Source of the DNA: Streptomyces sp. NRRL B-3428
Lineage (GTDB): Bacteria > Actinomycetota > Actinomycetes > Streptomycetales > Streptomycetaceae
Direction of reading: 5' to 3'
Assembly: GCA_000721375.1 (NCBI GenBank)
Contig: JOGW01000006.1
Span: forward strand, 186,001-250,000
DNA: 64,000 nucleotides
Below, piece after piece: positions 1 to 8,861 of the stretch (its first letter is position 1; each line of letters starts with the position of its first letter). The position numbers and the translations under genes are program-made. The notes below the pieces were generated by a model that worked only from the letters and a program-made list of their open reading frames with translations, ran no database searches and had not been told where the DNA came from.

Positions 1-1
1 C

Positions 2-472
2 CTGTCGCCCGCGGTGCGGCTGGGGTGGATGGTGCTGCCCGGTCATCTCGTGGACCCCGTGCTCGCGGTGAAGGGCGAGCGGGAGGCGTGGGCGAGCGCG
101 CTGGATCAACTGACGCTCGCGGAGTTCATCGCGTCCGGGGCGTACGACCGGCATGTGCGGCGGATGCGGCAGCGGTACCGGGGGCGGCGGGATCGGTTGC
201 TGTCCGCGTTGGCGCAGAGGGCGCCGCACATCTCCGTGTCGGGGATCGCGGCCGGGCTGCACGCGGTGCTGCGACTGCCTCCTGGGACGGAGGCTTCGGC
301 GTTGGCGCGGGCTGCGCGGGCCGGGATTGCGGTGGACGGGCTGTCGGCGTATCGGCATCCGGATGCGAAGGGTTCACCCGAGGACGGTCTTGTGGTGGGG
401 TACGCGGCTCCTGCGGAGCACGCCTACGAGGCGGCGGTCGAGGCGCTCTGTTCGGTGCTGGCCGAGGGCTGA
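2..472 (+). CDS. MocR/PdxR-type PLP aminotransferase-like regulator, C-terminal part
   Basis: The reading frame is open from the window edge and stops at 472, so only about the last 156 residues are present. They resemble the small domain of fold-type I aminotransferases as found in GntR-HTH/aminotransferase (MocR) fusions: LGWMVLPGHLV near the start, a helix ending RRMRQRYRGRRD, and a final GLVVGYA segment with Ala/Glu-rich helices. In such proteins the lost N-terminus would carry a winged helix that binds DNA and the PLP lysine. A free-standing aminotransferase is the alternative; the RRMRxxYRxRRD helix favours MocR. The next gene converges on it with 2 bases between stops. Confidence 0.75.
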   Translation: MSPAVRLGWMVLPGHLVDPVLAVKGEREAWASALDQLTLAEFIASGAYDRHVRRMRQRYRGRRDRLLSALAQRAPHISVSGIAAGLHAVLRLPPGTEASALARAARAGIAVDGLSAYRHPDAKGSPEDGLVVGYAAPAEHAYEAAVEALCSVLAEG

Positions 473-474
473 GC

Positions 475-945
475 TCAAACGCCGGCGGGGCTGAGATTGC
501 TGAACTTCAGGACTTTGTCGAAGCTCAGCACCGCGCCGTCGCGGTTCGCGAGGGAGACGTGGTCGGCGAGTTCCTCGATCAGGCCGAGGCCGCGGCCGTG
601 TTCCAAGTGGTCCGCTTGGTCCTCTTGGTCCGCGTCCGGTGCATAGCCGTGCGGCGCGGGACGTTCCATCGTGGCGCGCGGGAAGCCGGGGCCCGAGTCC
701 GCCACCTCGATACGGCACTTCTCGCCGTCCAGATAGGCCGTCACCCGGTACGCGTCCTGCGACGACCGTGTCCTGGCCGCGCCGTGCTCCACCGCGTTGG
801 CACAGGCCTCGGTCAGGGCGATGGACAGGTCGAAGGAGATATCGGGGTCGACGCCCGCGTTCTCCATCGTGCCGAGCAGGAGCCGGCGGGCGAGCGGAAC
901 GCTGGCAGCCTCGCGCCGCAAGTGGAGTGACCACCACAGGCTCAT
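475..945 (-). CDS. ATP-binding anti-sigma-factor-like protein (RsbW/SpoIIAB class)
   Basis: A 156-residue single-domain GHKL ATPase. The N box is LTEACANAVEH (N50), the G1 box ADSGPG (D83) and the G2 box GRGLGL (117-122). Proteins of this size and layout are the abundant Streptomyces RsbW-like ATPases that bind sigma factors or anti-anti-sigma proteins as serine kinases. No partner sigma factor or STAS protein lies beside it, so its target is unknown. The start is ATG at 945; about 260 bp of non-coding DNA separates it from the divergent copper locus. Confidence 0.85.
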   Translation of the reverse strand: MSLWWSLHLRREAASVPLARRLLLGTMENAGVDPDISFDLSIALTEACANAVEHGAARTRSSQDAYRVTAYLDGEKCRIEVADSGPGFPRATMERPAPHGYAPDADQEDQADHLEHGRGLGLIEELADHVSLANRDGAVLSFDKVLKFSNLSPAGV

Positions 946-1207
946 GACTCAGGCCTCCTGGCTGCGGCTCGGCATACCCCTACGTATTGCCGCGTACGGC
1001 GGTGCGCAATCGCCCAGTTGACGTGATGCCGCCCATACGGCGGATGTGCCGGAAACGTCAACAGGTGTAAAGGAATCGCCCGCACGGGCAGCGCCACGCC
1101 GGCCGCACAGGCCGAACCGCAGCGGCCGCACAAGCAGAACCGCACCTTCCGGACCTTGCGGACCTGCCGTACGGACGGGATAAGCCCAGTGCGATGATGA
1201 GCCGGTC

Positions 1208-2005
1208 ATGACTGCCCCCCACCCAGGCGCCAAGCGGACCGGAGCCGAGTTCCGGCTGCTGAGGGCCGTGGCCTTCGCCACGGTCTGTGTCGCGCTGTCC
1301 GCGGGCGGGCACATTCTCGCCTCGCACGGCGCGGTGCCGGTGTGGTCGCTGGGGATCGGCTTTCTGCTGACGCTCGCGGTGGCGGTGCCGTTCGCGGGAC
1401 GCCCTCGCTCCTCCGGTGTGATCGCCGGGGCGCTCGCCGTGGGGCAGCTGGGACTGCACTGTCTGTTCGGGCACGGTCAGCAACTGGCCGCGCAGTCCAT
1501 GGCCGACACATCCGCCGTCGAGCAGGCCAAGGGGCTGCTGTGCGGGGCCTCGGCCGTCGTGACCAGCCCCCACCAGGCGTATCGCATCCTCAAGGACGCG
1601 GGCCTCGCGCCGCCGGCCTCCTCCGGGCACGCCCATCACATGGCGGACGGTATGGCGCAGAGCGGGGGCCTGCTGCCCGATCTGCCGATGCTGCTCGGCC
1701 ATCTGCTCGCCGCACTGCTGCTCGGCTGGCTGCTGCGCCGCGGCGATCTCGCGCTCCTTCGCGTCATCGAACTCTCGGTGTTCTCGATGCACGGGGTCGC
1801 GGAGGCCGCGCTCGTACGAGGACTGCGCGCCGCTCTCGCGCTGGTGCGCTCCTTGCGGGCCGGCCTGCCGGGCGCGCCCGAGACGCTCACGGGCGGCCGC
1901 GGTGAGCTGCCGGATCCGCCGGCGAAGCCCCGTACCACCGCACTCGCGCACACGGTGACCAGGCGCGGACCGCCCTGCTCGGACGCGTTCGCTCTCACTG
2001 CCTGA
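1208..2005 (+). CDS. His-rich integral membrane protein at head of copper locus
   Basis: 265 residues with about four hydrophobic spans: one at 20-37 (AVAFATVCVALSAGGHI), one at 45-62, one at 72-92 and one around 160-178 (HLLAALLLGWLL). Short His/Met runs lie in the loops (CLFGHGQQ and GHAHHMADGM), the sort of residues that bind Cu(I). The C-terminal ~80 residues look cytoplasmic and disordered. I do not recognise a named family. Its position about 110 bp ahead of YcnI, Sco, PCuAC and CopCD, in the same direction, suggests a role in copper transfer or sensing. This is inference from context. Confidence 0.7.
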   Translation: MTAPHPGAKRTGAEFRLLRAVAFATVCVALSAGGHILASHGAVPVWSLGIGFLLTLAVAVPFAGRPRSSGVIAGALAVGQLGLHCLFGHGQQLAAQSMADTSAVEQAKGLLCGASAVVTSPHQAYRILKDAGLAPPASSGHAHHMADGMAQSGGLLPDLPMLLGHLLAALLLGWLLRRGDLALLRVIELSVFSMHGVAEAALVRGLRAALALVRSLRAGLPGAPETLTGGRGELPDPPAKPRTTALAHTVTRRGPPCSDAFALTA

Positions 2006-2116
2006 CGCGGCACTCCCCTTTTCGGTACGGAGGTGTCGCGCGGCAGACACGTGGAGCCGCCCGGCGGCCCGCGCGTTCCCCGACACCGTTCACCACTGCC
2101 GAGTGGAGTTTCTGCC

Positions 2117-2893
2117 ATGAAGATTTCCCGTGTTCTGACCGCGTCCGCCGTCGCCGCAGGATCCGTCGTCCTGCTCTCCGGTACGGCCTTCGCGCATGTC
2201 TCCGTGCAGCCGCAGGGCGAGGCCGCCAAGGGCTCGTACGCCACCGTCAACTTCAAGGTGCCCAACGAGTCCGACACCGCCTCGACCGTCAAGCTCGAGG
2301 TCAACTTCCCGATGGACCACCCGCTCGCGTCCGTGATGGCGCAGCCGGTGCCCGGCTGGGACGTGGAAGTCACCAAGTCCAAGCTGGACAAGCCGCTCGA
2401 GATGCACGGCGAGAAGATCGACGAGGCCGTCTCCAAGGTCACCTGGACCGCCGACGGCAAGGGCATCGAGCCGGGTACGTTCCAGCAGTTCCCGCTCTCG
2501 CTCGGCCAGCTCCCCGAGGACGCCGACCAGATGGCGTTCAAGGCGCTGCAGACGTACAGCGACAAGACGGTCGTGCGCTGGATCGAGGAGGCCAAGGAGG
2601 GCGGCGAGGAGCCCGAGCACCCGGCGCCGGTCCTGAAGCTGTCGGCCGCGTCCGAGGACCACCACGGCGGCGGCGCCTCCGCCGACAAGGCCGCTGACTC
2701 CGATGGCTCCGGCGACTCCGCCGATGACAAGGGCGGTCACGACGACAAGGCGACCGCCGCCGCCGACTCCAGCGACGGCACCGCCCGTGCGCTGGGCATC
2801 GCGGGCATCCTGGTGGGTGCCGCGGGTGTGGCGTTCGGCGTGCTGGCCGGCCGCCGCCGCACCTCCGAAACCCCCGCAAACTCCTCCAACTGA
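2117..2893 (+). CDS. YcnI family (DUF1775) copper-binding secreted membrane-anchored protein
   Basis: 258 residues. A signal peptide ends at FAHVSVQP, so the mature protein begins with the His that is the known Cu(II) ligand in YcnI proteins. The DUF1775 beta-sandwich spans about 30-170 with a conserved VPGWDVEV segment. It is followed by an acidic Asp/Ser/Lys linker, one C-terminal transmembrane helix (GIAGILVGAAGVAFGVLAG) and a short RRR cytoplasmic tail. An in-frame upstream start exists, but ATG 2117 is preceded by GGAG and gives a clean signal peptide. It is the first of five closely packed copper genes. Confidence 0.92.
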   Translation: MKISRVLTASAVAAGSVVLLSGTAFAHVSVQPQGEAAKGSYATVNFKVPNESDTASTVKLEVNFPMDHPLASVMAQPVPGWDVEVTKSKLDKPLEMHGEKIDEAVSKVTWTADGKGIEPGTFQQFPLSLGQLPEDADQMAFKALQTYSDKTVVRWIEEAKEGGEEPEHPAPVLKLSAASEDHHGGGASADKAADSDGSGDSADDKGGHDDKATAAADSSDGTARALGIAGILVGAAGVAFGVLAGRRRTSETPANSSN

Positions 2894-2914
2894 CCCTGCT
2901 TGGGACACTTCACC

Positions 2915-3577
2915 ATGCGCACCAAGACTCTCGCCGCCGTCGCCCTGCTCGCCGCCGCCTCCTTCTCGTTGGCCGCGTGCAGCAGTGGTGACGGCGGCGA
3001 CGCCCCCGCTGTCGTCTCGGAGCAGTCCGAGGACAAGGCGGCCACCGTCATCGACCAGCCCTTCGAGAAGCCCGACATGGTGCTGACCGACACCACGGGC
3101 AAGAAGTTCGATCTGCGCGAGCAGACCAAGGGCAAGCCGACGCTGATCTACTTCGGCTACACGCACTGCCCGGACGTCTGTCCGCTGACGATGAGCAATC
3201 TCGCGGTCGCCAAGAAGGAGCTCGAGAAGAAGCTCTCCAAGGCCGAACTCGCCGAGCTGCGGATCATCATGGTCTCCACCGACCCGGACCGGGACACCCC
3301 CGAGCACCTGGGCAAGTGGATGAAGGCCCAGGACCCCTCCTTCATCGGCCTCACCGGTGACTTCCCGACCGTGCAGGCCAGCGCCCGCTCGCTCGGCATC
3401 ACCATCGAGCCCCCGGTGAAGGAGAAGGACGGCACGGTCACCTCCACGCACGGCAAGCAGGTCATCGCGTTCTCGCCGAAGACCGACGCGGGCTACGTCA
3501 TCTACAACGGCGAGGAAGCCACCGCGGACGACTACGCCAAGGACCTCCCCAAGATCATCAAGGGGGAGAAGCCGTGA
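2915..3577 (+). CDS. sco: SCO1/SenC family copper chaperone lipoprotein
   Basis: 220 residues. A lipoprotein signal ends in the lipobox LAAC. The thioredoxin-like fold follows, with the copper-binding CPDVCP motif (after YFGYTH) and the distal His in STHGKQ. Sco proteins load copper into the CuA site of cytochrome c oxidase. In S. lividans the orthologous Sco and the neighbouring PCuAC protein take part in that delivery and in development (known literature). ATG 2915 is chosen because it starts the signal peptide; a TTG lies 15 bases upstream in frame. Its stop overlaps the GTG of the next gene in a GTGA coupling. Confidence 0.93.
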   Translation: MRTKTLAAVALLAAASFSLAACSSGDGGDAPAVVSEQSEDKAATVIDQPFEKPDMVLTDTTGKKFDLREQTKGKPTLIYFGYTHCPDVCPLTMSNLAVAKKELEKKLSKAELAELRIIMVSTDPDRDTPEHLGKWMKAQDPSFIGLTGDFPTVQASARSLGITIEPPVKEKDGTVTSTHGKQVIAFSPKTDAGYVIYNGEEATADDYAKDLPKIIKGEKP

Positions 3578-4071
3578 CGCGGACTCCACGCCGTACCACC
3601 CTCGTCGGCGCCATAGTCGTCACCGTCGTCTCGTCGCTGGCGCTCGCGGGATGTTCCTCCGGCGATCCCGATACGAAGACGAGTGCACAGCAGGGCGCAG
3701 GAAAGCCCCGGTTGAGCGTGGTCGACGGCTTCATGCCGAAGCCCGCGCTCACGGACATGGCCGGCGGCTTCCTGACCATCGTGAACAAGGGCGGCGCCGA
3801 CAAACTCATCTCCATGAGCAGCCCGCTCGCCGACGAGGTCATGGGCCACCGCACCGTCGGCCAGAAGATGGAGCACGTCGCGTCCTTCGACGTGCCCGCG
3901 AACGGCGAGCTCGACTTCGAGCGCGGCGGCAACCACCTGATGTTCATGCAGCTCTCCGAGCTGCCGAAGGTGGGCGACAAGGTCGAGGTGGATCTGACCT
4001 TCGAGAAGGCGGGCAAGGTCAAGGCCGAGCTCGAGGTCAAGGAAGCCACGTACAACCCGAAGAACAACTAG
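3574..4071 (+). CDS. ecuC: PCu(A)C family periplasmic copper chaperone lipoprotein
   Basis: 165 residues. A lipobox LAGC at about 23-26 is followed by the PCuAC cupredoxin-like domain (DUF461). The family Cu(I) ligands are visible as MGH, then KMEH, then NHLMFM, the expected H/M-spaced motif. It is translationally coupled to sco (4-bp overlap), which fits the known hand-over of Cu between PCuAC and Sco on the way to CuA of the aa3 oxidase. The symbol follows the S. lividans name and assumes orthology from gene order. Confidence 0.9.
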   Translation: MTRTPRRTTLVGAIVVTVVSSLALAGCSSGDPDTKTSAQQGAGKPRLSVVDGFMPKPALTDMAGGFLTIVNKGGADKLISMSSPLADEVMGHRTVGQKMEHVASFDVPANGELDFERGGNHLMFMQLSELPKVGDKVEVDLTFEKAGKVKAELEVKEATYNPKNN

Positions 4072-4091
4072 AGGGACAGGGGATCGAACGC

Positions 4092-6008
4092 ATGCTGTCC
4101 ACCACCGCTCCCCGCGCCGTGCGCGGTCCGCTGGTGCAGTTCCTGCTGCTGTTCGTGGCCGTCACCGGCGCTCTGCTCGCCGGCGCCGCACCCGCGTCGG
4201 CACACGCGGCACTCACCGGGGCCGACCCGGCGCAGGGGTCGGTGGTCCAGCAGGCGCCCGAGAAGGTGACCCTTCACTTCTCCGAGAAGGTCGCCATGTC
4301 CGGCGACTCGCTGCGGGTGCTCGACCCCAAGGGCAAGCGGGTCGACACCGGTGAGGTCAAGGACGTCAGCAGCGGCAAGTCCGCCTCGTACGAGAAGAAG
4401 CTGCACGCCGGACTGCCGGACGGCACCTTCACCGTCGCCTACAAGGCGGTCTCGGCCGACAGCCACCCGATCTCGGGCGCCTTCAGCTTCTCGATCGGCG
4501 CGCCCTCCGACACCACCGTGCAGCTCTCCGGACAGGAGGCCGGCGGCGGTGCGGTCGGCTTCCTCTACGGGACCGCGCGCTACTTGTCGTACGCGGCCTT
4601 CGTCGTGATGGCGGGCGGCGCGGCCTTCGTACTCATCTGCTGGCCCAAGGGCGCGACCGCCCGTCCGCTGCAGCGACTTGTGGCGTACGGCTGGGTCGCA
4701 CTCACCGCCGCGACCCTCGCTCTGCTGGTGCTGCGCGGCGCGTACACCGACTCCGGAAAGCTCTCCGACGTCCTCGACATGGGCAAGATCAGCGACGTGC
4801 TGCAGACGAAGACAGGCGCGGCACTCGTCTCGCGGCTGCTCCTGCTCACCGCCGCGGCGCTGTTCATCGCGGTGCTCTTCGGGGCGTACGCGAAGCGGGA
4901 GACCGACGAGGCGAAGCCGGGAGAAGCAGCGGAAAAGAGGGACCTCACCTTCGGTCTCGCCATCGGCGGCACCGTGGTCGCGGCGGGAATCGCCTCGACC
5001 TGGGCGCTCGCCGAGCACGCCTCCACCGGTATCCAGCCGGGGATCGCGATGCCCGTGGACGTACTCCATCTCCTGGCCGTGGCCGCCTGGCTGGGCGGTC
5101 TGACGGCGCTCCTCGTGGCGCTCTACCGGGTGCCTTCCCTGGAAGCCTCGGCCGCGCGCCGCTTCTCGTCGCTGGCCTTCTGGTCGGTGGTCGCGCTCGC
5201 GGCGACCGGTCTCTACCAGTCGTGGCGGCAGGTCGGCTCGTGGTCGGCGCTGACCGGTACGGCGTACGGACAGCTGCTGCTCGTCAAGATCGGCTTGGTC
5301 GCCGTACTGCTCGGGATCGGCTGGATCTCGCGGAAGTGGACCGCCGGACTCGCCGAGACGATGGCGCCGGAGGCGGCGACCGCGACCGTGGTCGAGCAGC
5401 GCAGCAAGGTCGGTGTGGCCGCGGGCAAGACCCCGAAGAACCCCAAGCGCGCCGCCCAACTCGCCCGTCAGCAGGCCGCGGTGGCCGCCGCCCGCGAGAA
5501 GCGGATCAGGGACGCGGACCCGGGCCGCGCGGGGCTGCGGCGCTCCGTACTCGCCGAGGCCGGTGTGGCGGTCGTGCTGCTCGCGATCACCACCGTGCTG
5601 ACCTCGACGGAACCCGGACGCACGGTGGAGGAGGCGGAGCAGTCCGCGCCGGCCGCCGCCGTGAACCAGCCGCTCGACCTGACCATGCCCTTCGACACGG
5701 GCGGGGCGGACGGCAAGGGCAAGGTCCGTATCGACATGACCCCGGGCCGTACGGGCGCCAACGAGCTGCATGTGTGGGCCTACCGACCCAACGGCAAGGC
5801 CTTCGACCTCCCCGAGGTCAAGGTCGCCTTCACTCTGGAGGCCAAGGACATCGGCCCGCTGCCGGTCACCCCCGACCGCATCGTGACCGGACACTGGTCG
5901 TCGACCGGGGTGCAGATCCCGATGGGCGGCGAGTGGGAAATCGCAGTGACCGTGCGGACCTCGGACATCGACCAGGTGACCGTGCGCAAGAACGTGAAGA
6001 TCGGCTAG
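4092..6008 (+). CDS. copCD: CopC-CopD fusion copper protein (YcnJ type) with C-terminal beta domain
   Basis: 638 residues in three parts. A signal peptide ends at SAHAAL, giving a mature N-terminal HA as in CopC. The CopC cupredoxin domain runs to about 130 and has SADSHP near its end. A polytopic CopD region of about eight helices runs to about 550, interrupted by a long basic cytoplasmic loop (KTPKNPKRAAQLARQQ). A C-terminal extracytoplasmic beta domain of YtkA type runs from about 540 to the end. CopCD fusions import copper across the membrane. ATG 4092 is used because it begins the signal peptide; the frame stays open upstream over the previous gene by chance. Confidence 0.92.
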   Translation: MLSTTAPRAVRGPLVQFLLLFVAVTGALLAGAAPASAHAALTGADPAQGSVVQQAPEKVTLHFSEKVAMSGDSLRVLDPKGKRVDTGEVKDVSSGKSASYEKKLHAGLPDGTFTVAYKAVSADSHPISGAFSFSIGAPSDTTVQLSGQEAGGGAVGFLYGTARYLSYAAFVVMAGGAAFVLICWPKGATARPLQRLVAYGWVALTAATLALLVLRGAYTDSGKLSDVLDMGKISDVLQTKTGAALVSRLLLLTAAALFIAVLFGAYAKRETDEAKPGEAAEKRDLTFGLAIGGTVVAAGIASTWALAEHASTGIQPGIAMPVDVLHLLAVAAWLGGLTALLVALYRVPSLEASAARRFSSLAFWSVVALAATGLYQSWRQVGSWSALTGTAYGQLLLVKIGLVAVLLGIGWISRKWTAGLAETMAPEAATATVVEQRSKVGVAAGKTPKNPKRAAQLARQQAAVAAAREKRIRDADPGRAGLRRSVLAEAGVAVVLLAITTVLTSTEPGRTVEEAEQSAPAAAVNQPLDLTMPFDTGGADGKGKVRIDMTPGRTGANELHVWAYRPNGKAFDLPEVKVAFTLEAKDIGPLPVTPDRIVTGHWSSTGVQIPMGGEWEIAVTVRTSDIDQVTVRKNVKIG

Positions 6009-6012
6009 CGCT

Positions 6013-7290
6013 ATGCAGGACATGACGGCCGCACCGGACGAACCGGGCACCGAGGCCGACTCCCGGTCCCCCGAGGGCATTTCACGGCGGCGGCTGCTCG
6101 GCACCGCGGGCGCCGTCGGCGCGGGCGGCCTGGTGCTCGGCGCGGCCGGCGGGGCGGCGGCGTACGCGGCCACCGAGTCGGACACCGGTAGCGCCCTGTC
6201 GACCGTGGGCTCGACGGAGGTGGCCTGGGGCGGCGAGCACCAGCCCGGCATCCTTCAGCCGCTGCAGGCCCGCGGCCACCTCATCGCGTTCGACCTCGCG
6301 CCGGGGGCCGGCCGCAAGGAAGCCGTCGCCCTCATGCGCCGCTGGTCGGCGACCGCGCAACGGCTCATGAACGGCACGGGCTCCGACGCCGGCATCGCCC
6401 TGGACGCGGGCCCGTCCTCCCTCACGGTCACCTTCGGCTTCGGCCACAGCTTCTTCTCCCGTACGGGACTCGACAAGCAGCGCCCGAGCGAACTCGATCC
6501 ACTGCCGCCGTTCTCCTCGGACCACCTGGACGCCAAGCGCTCCGACGGCGATCTGTGGATCCAGATCGGCGCCGACGACGCACTCGTGGCCTTCGACGCG
6601 CTGCGCGCTGTGCAGAAGGACGCGGGCGCGGCGGCCCGGGTGCGCTGGCAGATGAACGGCTTCAACCGCTCACCCGGTGCCACCGCCCACCCCATGACGG
6701 CCCGCAACCTCATGGGCCAGGTCGACGGCACCAACAACCCCAAACCGTCCGAACCCGACTTCGATCAGCGGATCTTCGTGCCCACATCCACCGACGGCCC
6801 CTCCTGGATGGCGGGCGGCTCGTACGCGGTGGTCCGCCGTATCCGGATGCTGCTCGACGACTGGGACAAGCTCCCGGCCGCCGCACAGGAGAAGGTCATC
6901 GGCCGCAGGAAGTCCGACGGGGCGCCGCTGACCGGCGGTTCGGAGACCACCGAGCCGGAGCTCGACAAGGTCGGCCCCGACAACAAGCTGGTCATCCCGC
7001 TCGACGCCCACGCCCGGATCTCACGCCCCGACCAGAACGGCGGGGCCGCGATGCTGCGCCGCCCGTTCTCCTTCCACGACGGGATCGCGACGGACGGGAC
7101 ACCGGACGCCGGCCTGCTCTTCGTCTGCTGGCAGGCGGATCCGCTGCGCGGCTTCACGGCGGTACAGCGCAAGCTCGACCGCGGCGACGCACTGTCCACG
7201 TTCATCCGGCACGAGTCGAGCGGGCTGTTCGCGGTTCCCGGCGGGCCGGGCAAGGGCGAGTACGTGGGACAGCGACTCCTGGAGGCGTGA
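6013..7290 (+). CDS. dtpA: Tat-exported dye-decolorizing (DyP) heme peroxidase
   Basis: 425 residues. A twin-arginine signal ISRRRLLGTAG (24-34) leads an A-class DyP domain. The catalytic Asp is D238 in GQVDG, the proximal heme His is probably H333 in DAHARIS, and the distal Arg is in LRRPF (349-350). In S. lividans the equivalent protein DtpA works with the copper chaperones in morphological development (known). Four bases after copCD, it ends the copper transcription unit. An in-frame second ATG at 6022 is an alternative start. Confidence 0.93.
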   Translation: MQDMTAAPDEPGTEADSRSPEGISRRRLLGTAGAVGAGGLVLGAAGGAAAYAATESDTGSALSTVGSTEVAWGGEHQPGILQPLQARGHLIAFDLAPGAGRKEAVALMRRWSATAQRLMNGTGSDAGIALDAGPSSLTVTFGFGHSFFSRTGLDKQRPSELDPLPPFSSDHLDAKRSDGDLWIQIGADDALVAFDALRAVQKDAGAAARVRWQMNGFNRSPGATAHPMTARNLMGQVDGTNNPKPSEPDFDQRIFVPTSTDGPSWMAGGSYAVVRRIRMLLDDWDKLPAAAQEKVIGRRKSDGAPLTGGSETTEPELDKVGPDNKLVIPLDAHARISRPDQNGGAAMLRRPFSFHDGIATDGTPDAGLLFVCWQADPLRGFTAVQRKLDRGDALSTFIRHESSGLFAVPGGPGKGEYVGQRLLEA

Positions 7291-7366
7291 GCCCCGGCTT
7301 CGCCGGCGGGGGTGATCGTGGGGCGAGCGGGCGCGGGGTCCCCATGCGGCCCATTAGGGTGACGGT

Positions 7367-8302
7367 ATGTCGGCGACCCGTTACACGTACCTCGGCCCCG
7401 AAGGCACCTTCACGGAGGCCGCCCTGCGCACGCTGCCCGAAGCGGCGACGCGCGAACTCGTGCCGATGGTCTCCGTACCGGCCGCACTCGACGCCGTACG
7501 GGGCGGGGAGGCCGCCGCCGCCCTCGTACCGATCGAGAACTCCGTCGAAGGCGGCGTCACCGCCACCCTCGACGAACTCGCCACCGGCGAACCGCTGATG
7601 ATCTACCGCGAAGTGCTGCTCCCGATCGCGTTCGCGCTGCTCGTACGGCCGGGCACGAAGCTCTCCGACATCAAGACCGTCACCGGCCACCCGGTCGCCC
7701 AGCCCCAGGTCCGCAACTGGCTGCGCGCCAACCTCCCGGACGCCCTGTGGGAGTCGGCCGCCTCCAACGCCGACGGCGCCCGCCTCGTCCAGGAAGGCCG
7801 CTTCGACGCGGCTTTCGCGGGTGAGTTCGCGGCGGCCACGTACGGACTCGAAGCACTCGTCACCGAGATCCACGACGCCGAGAACGCCGAGACCCGCTTC
7901 GTGCTCGTCGGCCGCCCGGCCCGCCCGGCCGCTCCGACCGGCGCCGACAAGACCTCGGTGGTCATCTGGCTCGGCGACGACCACCCCGGTGCGCTGCTCG
8001 AACTGCTCCAGGAGTTCGCGGTACGCGGGGTCAACCTGATGCTGATCCAGTCCCGGCCGACCGGCGCGGGTATCGGCAACTACTGCTTCGCCATCGACGC
8101 CGAGGGCCATATCTCGGACCGTCGCGTCGGCGAGGCGCTGATGGGCCTCAAGCGGATCTGCCCCAAGGTGCGCTTCCTCGGCTCATACCCGCGTGCGGGT
8201 GTGTCCCCCGCGGACGTACGGGCGGCGCGCGCCGGGACGACGGACGCCGACTTCACCTCCGCCTCGGACTGGCTGACTCGCGCACAGGACGGCCGGGCGT
8301 AG
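7367..8302 (+). CDS. pheA: Prephenate dehydratase
   Basis: 311 residues. The catalytic prephenate dehydratase domain starts at YTYLGPEGTFTEAAL and carries VPIENSVEGGV and the catalytic TRF triad in NAETRFVLVG. A C-terminal ACT domain follows (GALLELLQEFAVRGVNL) with the phenylalanine-sensing ESR-like region replaced by QSRP. The enzyme converts prephenate to phenylpyruvate in phenylalanine synthesis and is usually inhibited by Phe through ACT. It is monofunctional, with no chorismate mutase domain, as is normal in actinomycetes. A TAGGGT hexamer at 7353-7358 ends 8 bases before the ATG, consistent with a leaderless or near-leaderless mRNA. Confidence 0.95.
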   Translation: MSATRYTYLGPEGTFTEAALRTLPEAATRELVPMVSVPAALDAVRGGEAAAALVPIENSVEGGVTATLDELATGEPLMIYREVLLPIAFALLVRPGTKLSDIKTVTGHPVAQPQVRNWLRANLPDALWESAASNADGARLVQEGRFDAAFAGEFAAATYGLEALVTEIHDAENAETRFVLVGRPARPAAPTGADKTSVVIWLGDDHPGALLELLQEFAVRGVNLMLIQSRPTGAGIGNYCFAIDAEGHISDRRVGEALMGLKRICPKVRFLGSYPRAGVSPADVRAARAGTTDADFTSASDWLTRAQDGRA

Positions 8303-8323
8303 CAGCCCTCTTCGAGGCACTCT

Positions 8324-8349
8324 CCGCAGTCCTACCTGCGGATTTTCTC
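8324..8349 (+). terminator. Intrinsic terminator after pheA
   Basis: CCGCAG (8324-8329) and CTGCGG (8336-8341) form a 6-bp stem with a 6-nt loop, followed by ATTTTCTCT. It sits 21 bases after the pheA stop. Confidence 0.7.
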
Positions 8350-8660
8350 TGTCCACAGAAGTTTTCCACAGGGCTCTGTCTCGACCTGGGGACAAGTCGA
8401 CAACAAACCGCGACAGGGTCGACAAATCTGCTCTCAGCGCCCACAACTGTCCACAGCCGGGCATGTCACCCTTCGTCAGCCTGTTTCCATTGATCAACTC
8501 TTTGGAGCGAGTCGAATCCACTCGAAAGTGGGTGTACGAGTGGTTTGAACCGGGAATCCTGAGGCGGCACGAGACTCGGCAGAATGATCAGTTCCGAAAT
8601 CCACAGATCTTGAGCACAGCCTGTGGATAACTTGGATTGCCTGTGCATGACTGTGGACAA
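8349..8660. promoter_or_regulatory. Cluster of DnaA-box-like 9-mers in the pheA-serS gap
   Basis: The 689-bp gap 8303-8991 holds no convincing gene. It has CTGTCCACA at 8349-8357 and 8447-8455, TTTTCCACA at 8362-8370, TGGGGACAA at 8387-8395, TGTGGATAA at 8622-8630 and TGTGGACAA at 8652-8660. The last two are exact matches, on the minus strand, to TTATCCACA and to the Streptomyces consensus TTGTCCACA; the others have one mismatch. DnaA-titrating box clusters outside oriC are known in S. coelicolor. Whether this is the orthologous cluster cannot be decided here. Confidence 0.7.
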
Positions 8661-8861
8661 GCCACCCTCAAGTCCCGCTCCCCACAAGGGGGATGGGTCA
8701 AGGTCGGTGTCTGGTTTGATTCGATAGGGGTAATGGGCGCCCGTTATTGACGTTGGCTTGAATTGGGGTTCGGGGGCTGGGTCGGGGTCGCGATTTCCCG
8801 AGAATTCAATTCCCGTACAAATTAAGCAAAACGGTCATAACGCCCTACTCCTGCGAACCCA

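Noticed and set aside
3651..4091. Upstream in-frame extension of copCD by 147 codons
   Set aside because: It overlaps the PCuAC chaperone gene in another frame; the signal peptide begins at 4092.
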